Assembly (NCBI GenBank): GCA_019417795.1
Contig: DXUR01000047.1
Span: 1-12,666 of the forward strand
Source: Clostridiales bacterium
GTDB taxonomy: Bacteria > Bacillota_A > Clostridia > Oscillospirales > Oscillospiraceae
Length of the DNA stretch: 12,666 bases
Direction: 5' to 3'
The notes beneath the pieces are model-generated. The model was not told the DNA's origin and did not search any database. It worked only from the letters and a program-made list of their open reading frames with translations. The first letter of the stretch is position 1, and the number at the start of each line of letters is the position of its first letter. Below are positions 5,817-12,666 of the stretch, one piece after another. The position numbers and the translations under genes were made by a program.

Positions 5817-6133
5817 TTTTCTGCCTCCTTAGATGCGAAACGAGCGCCTGATCCCATTGCCGTTTGGCAGGAGACTGAGCGCTCGTTTTCGTAGTGATTC
5901 AATTCTACGGAGAGTTTCCACGCCAGTTCAAATCCAGCGATAAAGCTGTCGATGGAGGTCTCCTCCGCAATACGGTCTTTTGCGTCGATGATCTGGAGCA
6001 CCAGTCGACGCTCCGGTTTGCCCAATACCTCGCTCAGGGCTTGATGGCATTCCTCAATTTCCTGTTTCTGAGCCCGGAGTTCAGGCGGGGTATAAAAGCA
6101 GTCGTATAGGTCTTTCAGCAGCTTGTATTTCAT
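5813..6133 (-). CDS. DUF6809-like small helical protein
   Basis: This 106-residue protein starts MKYKLLKDLYDCFYTPPEL and is predicted to be almost wholly helical. The middle reads QKQEIEECHQALSEVLG then FIAGFELAWKLSVEL, a pattern like DUF6809-family proteins found on clostridial conjugative elements. It has no signal peptide and no catalytic motif that I can see, and its function is unknown. The ATG at 6133 is chosen because AGGAGG lies seven bases upstream; an in-frame start nine codons earlier would place that ribosome site inside the coding region. Its stop overlaps the start of the DUF6550-like gene by four bases (ATGA). A TATATG box preceded by TGG lies just upstream (about 6160) but is too close to the ribosome site to call as a promoter with confidence. 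Confidence 0.75.
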   Translation of the reverse strand: MKYKLLKDLYDCFYTPPELRAQKQEIEECHQALSEVLGKPERRLVLQIIDAKDRIAEETSIDSFIAGFELAWKLSVELNHYENERSVSCQTAMGSGARFASKEAEK

Positions 6134-6201
6134 GTGCTCGCCTCCTTGCAGCGCAAACATATACCACAGTTCGACGGAAACAGCTACTGAAACTTTTTTA
6201 G

Positions 6202-6240
6202 AAAAATAGCGGCTGGAACATTGCGTTTCAGCCGCTATTT
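6202..6240 (-). terminator. Intrinsic terminator, end of the restriction operon
   Basis: A 12-bp perfect stem, AAATAGCGGCTG (6204-6215) with CAGCCGCTATTT (6229-6240), has a 13-base loop. On the minus strand the descending arm ends in a run of five T, then C, T. It lies after the last gene of the right-hand operon and about 70 bases before the DUF6809-like start, so it probably separates the two minus-strand units. Confidence 0.75.
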
Positions 6241-6422
6241 AAGATGTGGGGTACTCGTGGTGTGGGCTCGCAAGTTAACTATACCCCTAAGCAATTTTTA
6301 CTTCTGTTTGCATCCATGCTGAGAGGGGCTTTTTTATGGCGATGGCTGCCCTGGGCAATTCGTAGTGACATTGCGAATGATGATAAGCGATATCCTGGTG
6401 TCACCAATTCCACAGACCAAAA
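6241..6422. other. Intergenic region between the restriction operon and its terminator
   Basis: No gene was found here on either strand. It holds, on the plus strand, two mutually exclusive hairpins ending in a T6 tract (6248-6335), described separately, and a small perfect palindrome TGGTGTCACCA (6396-6406). On the minus strand it is simply the 3' untranslated part of the restriction operon before the terminator at 6202-6240. Confidence 0.5.
6248..6335 (+). ncRNA. Possible plus-strand RNA with competing hairpins and a T6 tail
   Basis: The segment TACCCC at 6282-6287 can pair either backward with GGGGTA (6248-6253, perfect 6 bp) or forward, as CCCCT..AGCA (6284-6292) with TGCT..AGGGG (6317-6328). 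The forward hairpin is followed by C, T6. This is the arrangement of an antiterminator and terminator. No plus-strand gene follows, so a short terminated RNA, or a remnant of a lost leader, is more likely than a riboswitch. No promoter was convincing, and no RNA family was recognised. Confidence 0.25.
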
Positions 6423-6629
6423 TCAAGTCAACGAATCTTTGTCTTCCACCTTTTCCGCTTTGGACAGTTCTTCCCAATCTCCAAGGTTTCCGCACCTACG
6501 AAGATAATCAAGGCCACCGTCCACGGCGCATGAACCGCAGCTGCAAAACTTGAAATCATGGACAGTTTTGCTTTCGATGATATCTCCACATTTCTTGCAT
6601 CTGATTGCGTTTCTGATAATTCTCGGCAT
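6423..6629 (-). CDS. Small Cys-rich, possibly zinc-binding protein (DUF7695-like)
   Basis: This 68-residue protein begins MPRIIRNAIRCKKCGD. It has C11 and C14 in a CxxC pair and a second group, C29-x-C31-x-x-C34, with a further C46, which fits a small zinc ribbon. The sequence resembles the DUF7695 family of short clostridial proteins, whose function is unknown to me. The tail from about residue 50 is rich in Glu, Lys and Asp. The ATG at 6629 is preferred because GGGAG sits at normal spacing; an ATG two codons upstream is too close. It lies two bases after the stop of the helicase gene, so it is the last gene of the restriction operon. It may be a partner of the helicase-nuclease, which is an inference from position only. 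Confidence 0.75.
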   Translation of the reverse strand: MPRIIRNAIRCKKCGDIIESKTVHDFKFCSCGSCAVDGGLDYLRRCGNLGDWEELSKAEKVEDKDSLT

Positions 6630-6631
6630 AA

Positions 6632-9337
6632 TCATTCTCCCTTTAGTGCAGTCCGGATTTTTTCTTTTTCTCCGCTGCCGTCTGTACGGAGGCGCAGGAA
6701 CGGAACAGCGCACTTCTCCAAAACGGAGTTCTTCTTCATATCTCGCTCTGCCTGCTTACTCCCGGCCTCATGGAAACCAGTTCCGTCCACTTCGATTGCC
6801 AGCACGGGCTGCTTATCCATCTGATTGAACAGCAGAAAATCCACATGGGTCAACAGATTGCGGGCATATTGGCGTTCTTCCTCTGTCAGCGGTTCATAGT
6901 CTTTCACCAGTGTCGCAAGAGAAACATGCACTGCACAACCGATAGAGGAAAACGCCTCCTCAGACAACACCTCTTGAATCACAGAGTACATGAGATTCTC
7001 GGAATCGTACTCCGATACTCGCTTATGTTTTTGCAGGTATGCCCTGCGTTGCTCGGCATAGCCATGATAGAGCATATCGAATACGGAGTAGACCTGACTC
7101 TGGATAACCTCAAAATTGTTATATTCGATGTACCGCGTTAGGTCGCCGTAGTTGGTCTGGTCATTGCGCGGGTCCTGTGATGTGACCACCGCCAGCGAAT
7201 GAACCGCGCGGGAAACCGCCACATTCAGCATATGAGGATCATCCACGAAATCTGTGATAACATTGTCGACCGAAGTTAGAATGATGGCATCCTGTTCCCG
7301 CCCCTGAAACTTGTGGACGGTGTCCACCTCGTAAGTATCTCCCAGCTGCTTGCGGATGGCTGTCACCTGGTCCCGATACGGCGTGATAATGCCGATGCTC
7401 TGGAAATTCTGCTGATGCAGCCGCGGAAGCACCTCCTGCTGGATGACATCGATCTGGCGCTGGTTGAGATGACCGCGGGCGTGGTTGCCCGCAGTCGTCC
7501 GGTACATGGTCAATACATTTGGCTCGTCGTGGTCCTTCGTCATAACGATCAGCTGCCCGTGGTAGAACTTCTGGTTGCAGAAGTTGATGATTTTCGGGTG
7601 GCAGCGGTAGTGTTCCCGCAGCAATGTAACAGGCGCGTCCTGCCATATTTCCAATGCAGAGGACAGCAGGCTGTGGGTAGAAAAGCGATAACGCTCATCC
7701 AAGGAATACTTCTGCCAGATGGCATCGCTGGTGCGGATGTCATCCTCTGTCAGCACATTGGGGAGCTGCTTCAAGTCCCCGACAATCACAATATTCCGCG
7801 CACAGGAAAATGCCAGAACGCCAGTAGCCAAATCGACCTGTGAGGCTTCATCCACGATCAGGTAATCGTAGATATGATCGATGCTCAGCGTTCCTTTGAT
7901 GGAATAGGTCGTGCTAAGCACCACCGGATACTCGCGGGTAAACTCTTCGGAATTCCGGCGGAAATCATTCTTTTCAAAGCATCGTCTATTATTCCGCCAA
8001 TGATACCGTGTTGCCAGTTCCGCCCGGAACAGCCGCAGGGACTTCTGAGTAAGTTCGTCCATTTTCGCATCGAAAGCGTAGTGTTCCAGCTTGCGGTTCA
8101 GTTCCTGCTTTTCGGTCTCCAATTCTCTCCTTTTTACGGCATAGAACTGACTCTGCAAATAAGGAATAACCAGTTCTGGGGAACGGAGAAACAGTTTGAG
8201 CGCATTGCGATTAAATCGGAACATGATGGAGAGTTTTTGCAGAAGGCCTAAGCGAGTCTCCTGCTCTGCGTGTTGTTCAAATTCCATCCAAAGCGCAAGG
8301 ATCTTCTGCGAAGACAGCTTGTCCAGGCTCTCCGTCGGCGCATCGCTGTAGGTCGCATAGTATTCCTCGAAATAGTGCTGCTCTGGATTCAGCCGCAAAA
8401 ACTCCTGCTCAATTTCCGCAATGCGGTTCTTGGCGTTGAGCATTTCGTTCAGCTCTTTGGAAAGTGCAGTTGTATCCTGATCCAACTGCTGCCGCTCCTC
8501 TATGGGCATTTCCCAATCACTCATATTCGGATAGACGCCGGTCTGGATCTCCAGAAACTTCTGCTTATTGGCAAGACTTCCGAGAAATGCAGTCAGGAAG
8601 CCAGCGTTCTTCTTTTCCAGCTTTTCTGCCACATTGTGCGTTGCAGAATTATTGTTGGATACGACCGCCACGGTCTTCCCGCTCCGAACTACGTTGGCGA
8701 TAATATTCAGAATTGTCTGTGTCTTACCCGTCCCTGGAGGCCCTTGAATAATGCTGATCTTGGAAGAAAGCGCCCGCTCCACCGCCAGCTTCTGACTCTG
8801 GTTCAGACCAAACGGATAGATCACAGCCTCCGGCATTTGGGGTACTTTGACTTCCTTCTGCGGCGCAAGATAGCTTGCCAACACGGTATCCTCGCTGATC
8901 TGCTTGATCTTGTCATACTGCATACTCAGGATGTTGATGCCTTCCACCTCGAGGCTAATTGCCGCGGCAGTCTCTTTGAAATATTGGAATGCCTCTTGAT
9001 TTTTATCGTCTGTCAGGCAATTCTGCTGGAACTGCACTTCACTCCTACGGAATGATAAATCTTTCTTTCCGTTGCGAACAATGCGGTAATATCTGCCGAA
9101 GTCGAGAAGCTCATCAATTTCGCTGATTGTTTGCCCGTTTGCGGTGACAATCACCTGCGCAGGGTCGATTTTCTTTTGCAGGGACAAGATCTCTACATTG
9201 CTGCTCTGAAAGCTGTATGTCTTATTGGGCGCACTGGTATAGACGACCTCACACTTCCCGTCATGGAACTGAAAGCCGGAAACCGAGTCCGTCTGATCTT
9301 TTCCCTTTATGATGATTAAGTGCTTTCGTGCGTCCAT
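6632..9337 (-). CDS. SF1 UPF1/DNA2-like helicase with C-terminal nuclease domain
   Basis: This is an ATP-driven nucleic-acid helicase. Positions are numbered from an upstream ATG; subtract 2 for the preferred start. It has Walker A GPPGTGKT (201-208), VVSNNNSA (227-234, motif Ia), VDEAS (497-501, motif II), GDLKQLPN (522-529, motif III), LREHYRCHP (575-583, motif IV), HKFQGREQD (677-685, motif V) and NVAVSRA (707-713, motif VI), the set of the UPF1/DNA2 branch of superfamily 1. Residues about 250-470 form a helical insertion. The C-terminus has D835, then IEVDG (850-854) and QAERD, resembling DUF2726/DUF559-type PD-(D/E)xK nuclease modules. The N-terminal 150 residues are beta-rich and unassigned. 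The ATG at 9337 is preferred because GGGGAG lies six bases upstream; the ATG at 9343 abuts it. It lies 44 bases after Res, in the same operon. It probably serves defence with the type III system, by inference. Confidence 0.9.
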   Translation of the reverse strand: MDARKHLIIIKGKDQTDSVSGFQFHDGKCEVVYTSAPNKTYSFQSSNVEILSLQKKIDPAQVIVTANGQTISEIDELLDFGRYYRIVRNGKKDLSFRRSEVQFQQNCLTDDKNQEAFQYFKETAAAISLEVEGINILSMQYDKIKQISEDTVLASYLAPQKEVKVPQMPEAVIYPFGLNQSQKLAVERALSSKISIIQGPPGTGKTQTILNIIANVVRSGKTVAVVSNNNSATHNVAEKLEKKNAGFLTAFLGSLANKQKFLEIQTGVYPNMSDWEMPIEERQQLDQDTTALSKELNEMLNAKNRIAEIEQEFLRLNPEQHYFEEYYATYSDAPTESLDKLSSQKILALWMEFEQHAEQETRLGLLQKLSIMFRFNRNALKLFLRSPELVIPYLQSQFYAVKRRELETEKQELNRKLEHYAFDAKMDELTQKSLRLFRAELATRYHWRNNRRCFEKNDFRRNSEEFTREYPVVLSTTYSIKGTLSIDHIYDYLIVDEASQVDLATGVLAFSCARNIVIVGDLKQLPNVLTEDDIRTSDAIWQKYSLDERYRFSTHSLLSSALEIWQDAPVTLLREHYRCHPKIINFCNQKFYHGQLIVMTKDHDEPNVLTMYRTTAGNHARGHLNQRQIDVIQQEVLPRLHQQNFQSIGIITPYRDQVTAIRKQLGDTYEVDTVHKFQGREQDAIILTSVDNVITDFVDDPHMLNVAVSRAVHSLAVVTSQDPRNDQTNYGDLTRYIEYNNFEVIQSQVYSVFDMLYHGYAEQRRAYLQKHKRVSEYDSENLMYSVIQEVLSEEAFSSIGCAVHVSLATLVKDYEPLTEEERQYARNLLTHVDFLLFNQMDKQPVLAIEVDGTGFHEAGSKQAERDMKKNSVLEKCAVPFLRLRTDGSGEKEKIRTALKGE

Positions 9338-9381
9338 AGGCATCTCCCCATCAGTTTATCTCGTAGTTCATAAGGTGTGAG

Positions 9382-12300
9382 TTATTTCATTACTCGTTCA
9401 AGAAGTGTCCGATAGCTATCCACCACATCATAAACTACATTTCCGTTGCTGATCGCCTTGAAATGCTCTCTTGCGCAGTGAATTTTAGATTCCTCAATGA
9501 GCCGGAGCTGCATGGAGGACATAGAGCCTTTCGTCTCAGCAACAAAGTAGATGTGCTTGACTGTGCCTTCATAGAAAGCAATCGCCCAGTCCGGATTATA
9601 GTGTCCTACTGGCGTTGCAATATAAAAGCTGTCCGGCAGCTTCACATAAACCGCAACATCTGTGTTGGTGTCCAGGTCGGCTGCAAAATCACGCTCGTTC
9701 GTGGAATCATACACGATATGATCGTATAGATGCCGCTGCGCTTTCATTGCATTTGTACCGAGCTTGCCCTTGATGGTCGGTTCGGTAAAGATGTCCGTGT
9801 CGTAATGCTCATCCAGCACATTGTAGGTGATGTGCTGAATGATTGCAGTTGCCTTTTCGTCATTGATCAAAGCGGCTGCTTTGATGATAAATTCTTCCGG
9901 ATTGAACTTGAACTGCTCAAAAACGGGTTTCTCAATGCCTGTCAGAATTGCAACAACTGCTTTTCGTGTCAAACCGGTCTCTCCGACCAGCTTGCCGATT
10001 AAATCATACTTTACGCTGCTGCCCACGCGGATTTGCTTGCTGCTGTCATAAGTAGAAGACTTTGACTTCGAGAATGCACTTCCGTCAAGAAGCGAGTCCT
10101 TTGACTTGATCTCATCCATCGCACCGGTTTCAACTTTGAAGAAGATTTTCGGCACATGAAGATTCCTGTTGATGGAAGCAATCGCTTTGTTTACAAGCTC
10201 ATTGGTATCAAAATCAACCACATACACAGATTTTGGGCTGATACGTTTCCAGAGAGCTTTGAACTCCGGCATGGCGAGCTTGTCGGGATCAACTTGCAGC
10301 TCGACGTTCTTGTCGCGGGCATTCTCCGGCTGCATAGCGCGGCTGTCATAGACGGAATCAAGGATATTGATTACTGCGTCGCGGCTGTCCGCCACTTCTT
10401 CTGCAACTTGAATTGCACCGTTTGCTTTGTCAGCGTAATATTTGTCGGTCAGCGCACCCTTCTTGTCCACATAACCGTTGACGATCAAATCAAAGTAGAT
10501 TGCCTGTGCGGTTTCGCCGTCCACAACCTGTTCGTTGCCTCTGGCATCCACAATGACCTTGCCCTTGAAGAGGTCGGCGGTAACCGCCACAGGACGTCCG
10601 GCAACTGCATCGGCAAGCTCAGTCTGCAAGCCCTTTGCAAAGCTGTCATAGCTCTCGCTGGCAATAACGGTCAGCACATTGATAGAATGAACATCATTGC
10701 CGAGGACGTTGGCATCCATGCGCTCGCCGTCCTGATTGACGCAAAGGCGCAGACCACGACCGACTTCCTGACGCTTGCGGACCTCACTGCCACTCTGTTT
10801 CAGCGTGCAGATCTGGAATACATTCGGGTTGTCCCAACCTTCACGCAGTGCGGAATGAGAGAAAATGAAACGCACAGGTGACTTTTTCGGATCGCGATCC
10901 AGAAGCAGCTCCTTGTTCTTCATAATCAGATCATAGGCGTCAATATCGTCAGAAGTACCTTCCTTTTTATCGGAAAGCTTACTGTCGGTCATCTTGCCTT
11001 TTTTGTCAACGGAGAAGTAACCGGCGTGGGTATCATGGGCAGAAATCGCGTCCAGGTAGCGGATGTAGTCCTCGTCTCCGATTTCCCGCTGCAAGTGTTC
11101 AATAATGTCTGCATACTCTTCCTCAAACATATCAGCATAGATGCCGTTGAAGGGATGTCCTGCCTCGTCGTACTGCTTGTACTTTGCAACCTCGTCGATG
11201 AAGAACAGCGACAGAACCTTGATGCCCTTATGGAAAAGCTGACGTTCCCGCTCCAAGTGAGAGAGAATGGTTTCGCGGATTTGAATTCGGCGAAGCTGGT
11301 CTTCACTGACCTTGCCGATCACATCACCGGCAAAGATTTTGACGCCGTTCAGGAACTCCACAGAGTTGTCGCGTCCGTCGATAGATTTCACCACAAAGCC
11401 GACTTTGTACTCGTCCAGATTACCGGAATTGTCGTAAAGATTATAACCGATTCCGACCGTCGCTGTTTTCTTGCGGATGCCGGACGCGCCCTTGTAATCA
11501 AACTGAATGGTTGCTGTCGGATCTGCTTTGGAGAGATTGATGCTTTCCAGATAGACAAATCCCTCGGTTGCCGTACTGCCGGACTCCGTGATGCCTTTAA
11601 CGGCAATCTTTTTGACCAGCCGCTTGTTGTACGCTTCCATCGCATCAAGGCGATAGACCATGTTATAAATGCTGTCCGCCTTGTGGGTTGCGGAGTAGCG
11701 CAGCGTCAGCAGCGGATTAAACTCTTTCAGGCGTTCCTTTGTCTGCTTGCCCTCGACCGACTGCGGCTCGTCGATAATCAGAATCGGGTTTGTCTTTGCG
11801 ATAATGTCGATTGGGCGGCGGGAACGGAACTCGTCCAGCTTCATGTAAATACGTCGTGCATCCTTACCTCTGGCGTTGAATGCCTGAGAATTGATGATCA
11901 TAACATTGATGGCGCTGTCCGACGCAAAACGGTCAATTTCCGTGAGCTGGGCAGAATTGTAGATGAAGAACCGGATCTTCTTGCCGTATTCCTCCGCAAA
12001 ATGCTCCTGCGTCACCTGAAAAGACTTATAGACACCTTCACGGATGGCGATGCTCGGCACGACCACGATGAATTTGCTCCAACCATAGTGCTTGTTCAGC
12101 TCATACATGGTCTTGATGTAGGTATACGTTTTACCAACACCTGTTTCCATCTCAATGGTCAGGTTATAGCGACCTTCCAGCTTGTCCGATGGCTTGAGCT
12201 GATTGGTGCGCTGCACCTTTTGCAGATGTTCCAGAATCAGCTTGTCGGAAAGCTCCGGCACAATGCGTTCATTCCGCCAGCCGGTGAAATCCGCATCGTC

Positions 12301-12432
12301 CGTCATGGTCTGCTGACCGTAGCCCCTGTCCATCATGTAGGTAGGCGTGAGGTAGGGCTGCCCGGCAAAGACGTCAACGACCGCTTTTGCCGCATCCGCT
12401 TGAAATTTTTGATGTTTGAATTGTAACTTCAT
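9382..12432 (-). CDS. res: Type III restriction enzyme Res subunit
   Basis: This 1016-residue protein has the full type III Res layout: an SF2 translocase followed by a nuclease. Visible motifs are METGVGKTY (95-103, Walker A), IIDEPQS (219-225, Walker B box), RYSATH (245-250, motif III), REGWDNPN (530-537) and QEVGRGLRL (555-563, motif VI). The C-terminal nuclease has PD (947-948) and ETK (966-968), the PD-ExK triad of type III enzymes. The enzyme works with Mod: the complex recognises an unmethylated asymmetric site, uses ATP hydrolysis for long-range communication between sites, and cleaves some 25 bp away. All catalytic motifs are intact, so the subunit appears functional. AAGGAG lies eight bases before the ATG. 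The gene follows the probable mod gene by 15 bases. Confidence 0.95.
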   Translation of the reverse strand: MKLQFKHQKFQADAAKAVVDVFAGQPYLTPTYMMDRGYGQQTMTDDADFTGWRNERIVPELSDKLILEHLQKVQRTNQLKPSDKLEGRYNLTIEMETGVGKTYTYIKTMYELNKHYGWSKFIVVVPSIAIREGVYKSFQVTQEHFAEEYGKKIRFFIYNSAQLTEIDRFASDSAINVMIINSQAFNARGKDARRIYMKLDEFRSRRPIDIIAKTNPILIIDEPQSVEGKQTKERLKEFNPLLTLRYSATHKADSIYNMVYRLDAMEAYNKRLVKKIAVKGITESGSTATEGFVYLESINLSKADPTATIQFDYKGASGIRKKTATVGIGYNLYDNSGNLDEYKVGFVVKSIDGRDNSVEFLNGVKIFAGDVIGKVSEDQLRRIQIRETILSHLERERQLFHKGIKVLSLFFIDEVAKYKQYDEAGHPFNGIYADMFEEEYADIIEHLQREIGDEDYIRYLDAISAHDTHAGYFSVDKKGKMTDSKLSDKKEGTSDDIDAYDLIMKNKELLLDRDPKKSPVRFIFSHSALREGWDNPNVFQICTLKQSGSEVRKRQEVGRGLRLCVNQDGERMDANVLGNDVHSINVLTVIASESYDSFAKGLQTELADAVAGRPVAVTADLFKGKVIVDARGNEQVVDGETAQAIYFDLIVNGYVDKKGALTDKYYADKANGAIQVAEEVADSRDAVINILDSVYDSRAMQPENARDKNVELQVDPDKLAMPEFKALWKRISPKSVYVVDFDTNELVNKAIASINRNLHVPKIFFKVETGAMDEIKSKDSLLDGSAFSKSKSSTYDSSKQIRVGSSVKYDLIGKLVGETGLTRKAVVAILTGIEKPVFEQFKFNPEEFIIKAAALINDEKATAIIQHITYNVLDEHYDTDIFTEPTIKGKLGTNAMKAQRHLYDHIVYDSTNERDFAADLDTNTDVAVYVKLPDSFYIATPVGHYNPDWAIAFYEGTVKHIYFVAETKGSMSSMQLRLIEESKIHCAREHFKAISNGNVVYDVVDSYRTLLERVMK

Positions 12433-12447
12433 CTGGAAGCTCCTTTC

Positions 12448-12666
12448 TTAGATCACCCGCACACGCTTGGTGATGTCATTTGCATCCTCCGGCATATAGA
12501 GCTTGAAAATCTCGAACACGTTGATCTTCTCCGGGCTGGACGCAAAGCCGGAATCGCGGAAGACGGCGCGGAGCGGCTTGCGCTGTGCGATCTCTTTGAC
12601 CACGCTTTCGGGAAAGTACAGTTTACAAGGGACTACACAGAGTAGGTATCTGACGGGAGGGGTTCC
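12448..12666 (-). CDS. Partial C-terminus, probable type III Mod methyltransferase
   Basis: Only the last 72 residues are present; the rest lies beyond the right edge. The end reads PLRAVFRDSGFAS (31-43), EKINVFEIFK (46-55) and KRVRVI, similar to the C-terminal tail of the DNA-adenine methyltransferase subunits that precede Res in type III systems. Position supports this: it ends 15 bases before the start of res, on the same strand. The catalytic DPPY and SAM-binding motifs are not in view, so the call rests on the tail and the context. The first 14 visible codons use AGA, CTA, GTA and TGT, unlike the CTG/CGC-rich remainder; that may be chance or a junction. Confidence 0.6.
   Translation of the reverse strand, partial: GTPPVRYLLCVVPCKLYFPESVVKEIAQRKPLRAVFRDSGFASSPEKINVFEIFKLYMPEDANDITKRVRVI

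Noticed and set aside
6396..6406. Palindrome TGGTGTCACCA as an operator or terminator
   Set aside because: It is short, has a one-base centre, no T tract and no nearby promoter; chance is enough.
8270..9055. Plus-strand open frame of 261 codons opposite the helicase gene
   Set aside because: It is a shadow of the helicase coding strand, without a ribosome site and with an untypical composition.
11026..12426. Long plus-strand open frame (466 codons) opposite res
   Set aside because: It is the complement of the Res gene, whose motifs are all intact. It has no ribosome site and its translation shows no family features.
1..12666. CRISPR array, tRNA or rRNA genes, insertion-sequence transposases
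   Set aside because: I saw no regular repeat-spacer pattern, no tRNA-like T-loop set, and no transposase or integrase motifs in either strand of this window.

Overview
The window looks like an accessory region, probably an integrative and conjugative or mobilizable element, from a gut-type clostridium (Oscillospiraceae/Lachnospiraceae-like). This rests on near-perfect AGGAGG ribosome sites 6-8 bases before almost every start, moderate-to-high GC coding DNA, an excisionase-like HTH gene joined to a replication-type HTH gene, and small proteins resembling families common on clostridial mobile elements. These family calls come from recognising sequences by eye; no search was run.

Layout. Positions 1-351 (minus): a partial HTH replication-type gene and a 69-aa excisionase-like gene. 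Positions 352-480: a divergent control region with a minus-strand terminator-like hairpin and a plus-strand promoter. Positions 481-4423 (plus): a two-gene unit, ending at a strong terminator. Its first gene encodes a 1026-aa protein with the signature blocks of the eukaryotic RNA-silencing RNA-dependent RNA polymerase (QDE-1/RDR) superfamily, including the metal-binding DYDGD. Its second gene overlaps by 8 bases and encodes an unrecognised 289-aa protein. Positions 4538-4953 (minus): two very small genes, one Met/Asp-rich and one Asn-rich. Positions 4954-5345: a gene-free stretch that reads as a regulated minus-strand leader, with a promoter whose -10 lies inside a 14-bp palindrome, further inverted repeats, and a terminator-like hairpin just before the first small gene. 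Positions 5346-6133 (minus): a DUF6550-like exported protein and a DUF6809-like protein with overlapping stop and start. Positions 6134-6422: a minus-strand terminator and a plus-strand pair of competing hairpins. Positions 6423-12666 (minus): a type III restriction-modification operon, in transcription order the C-terminus of the probable Mod methyltransferase, Res, an SF1 (UPF1/DNA2-like) helicase fused to a PD-(D/E)xK-like nuclease domain, and a 68-aa Cys-rich protein.

How the parts may work together. The right-hand operon is a restriction-type defence cargo, extended by a helicase-nuclease and a possible zinc-binding protein. The left part belongs to the mobile-element backbone. The polymerase unit is the only plus-strand transcription unit and sits between minus-strand element genes. 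It is the most unusual feature: a large single-chain polymerase of the two-barrel family with a translationally coupled partner on a bacterial mobile element. Whether it copies RNA or DNA, and whether it serves gene expression, replication or defence, cannot be told from this window.
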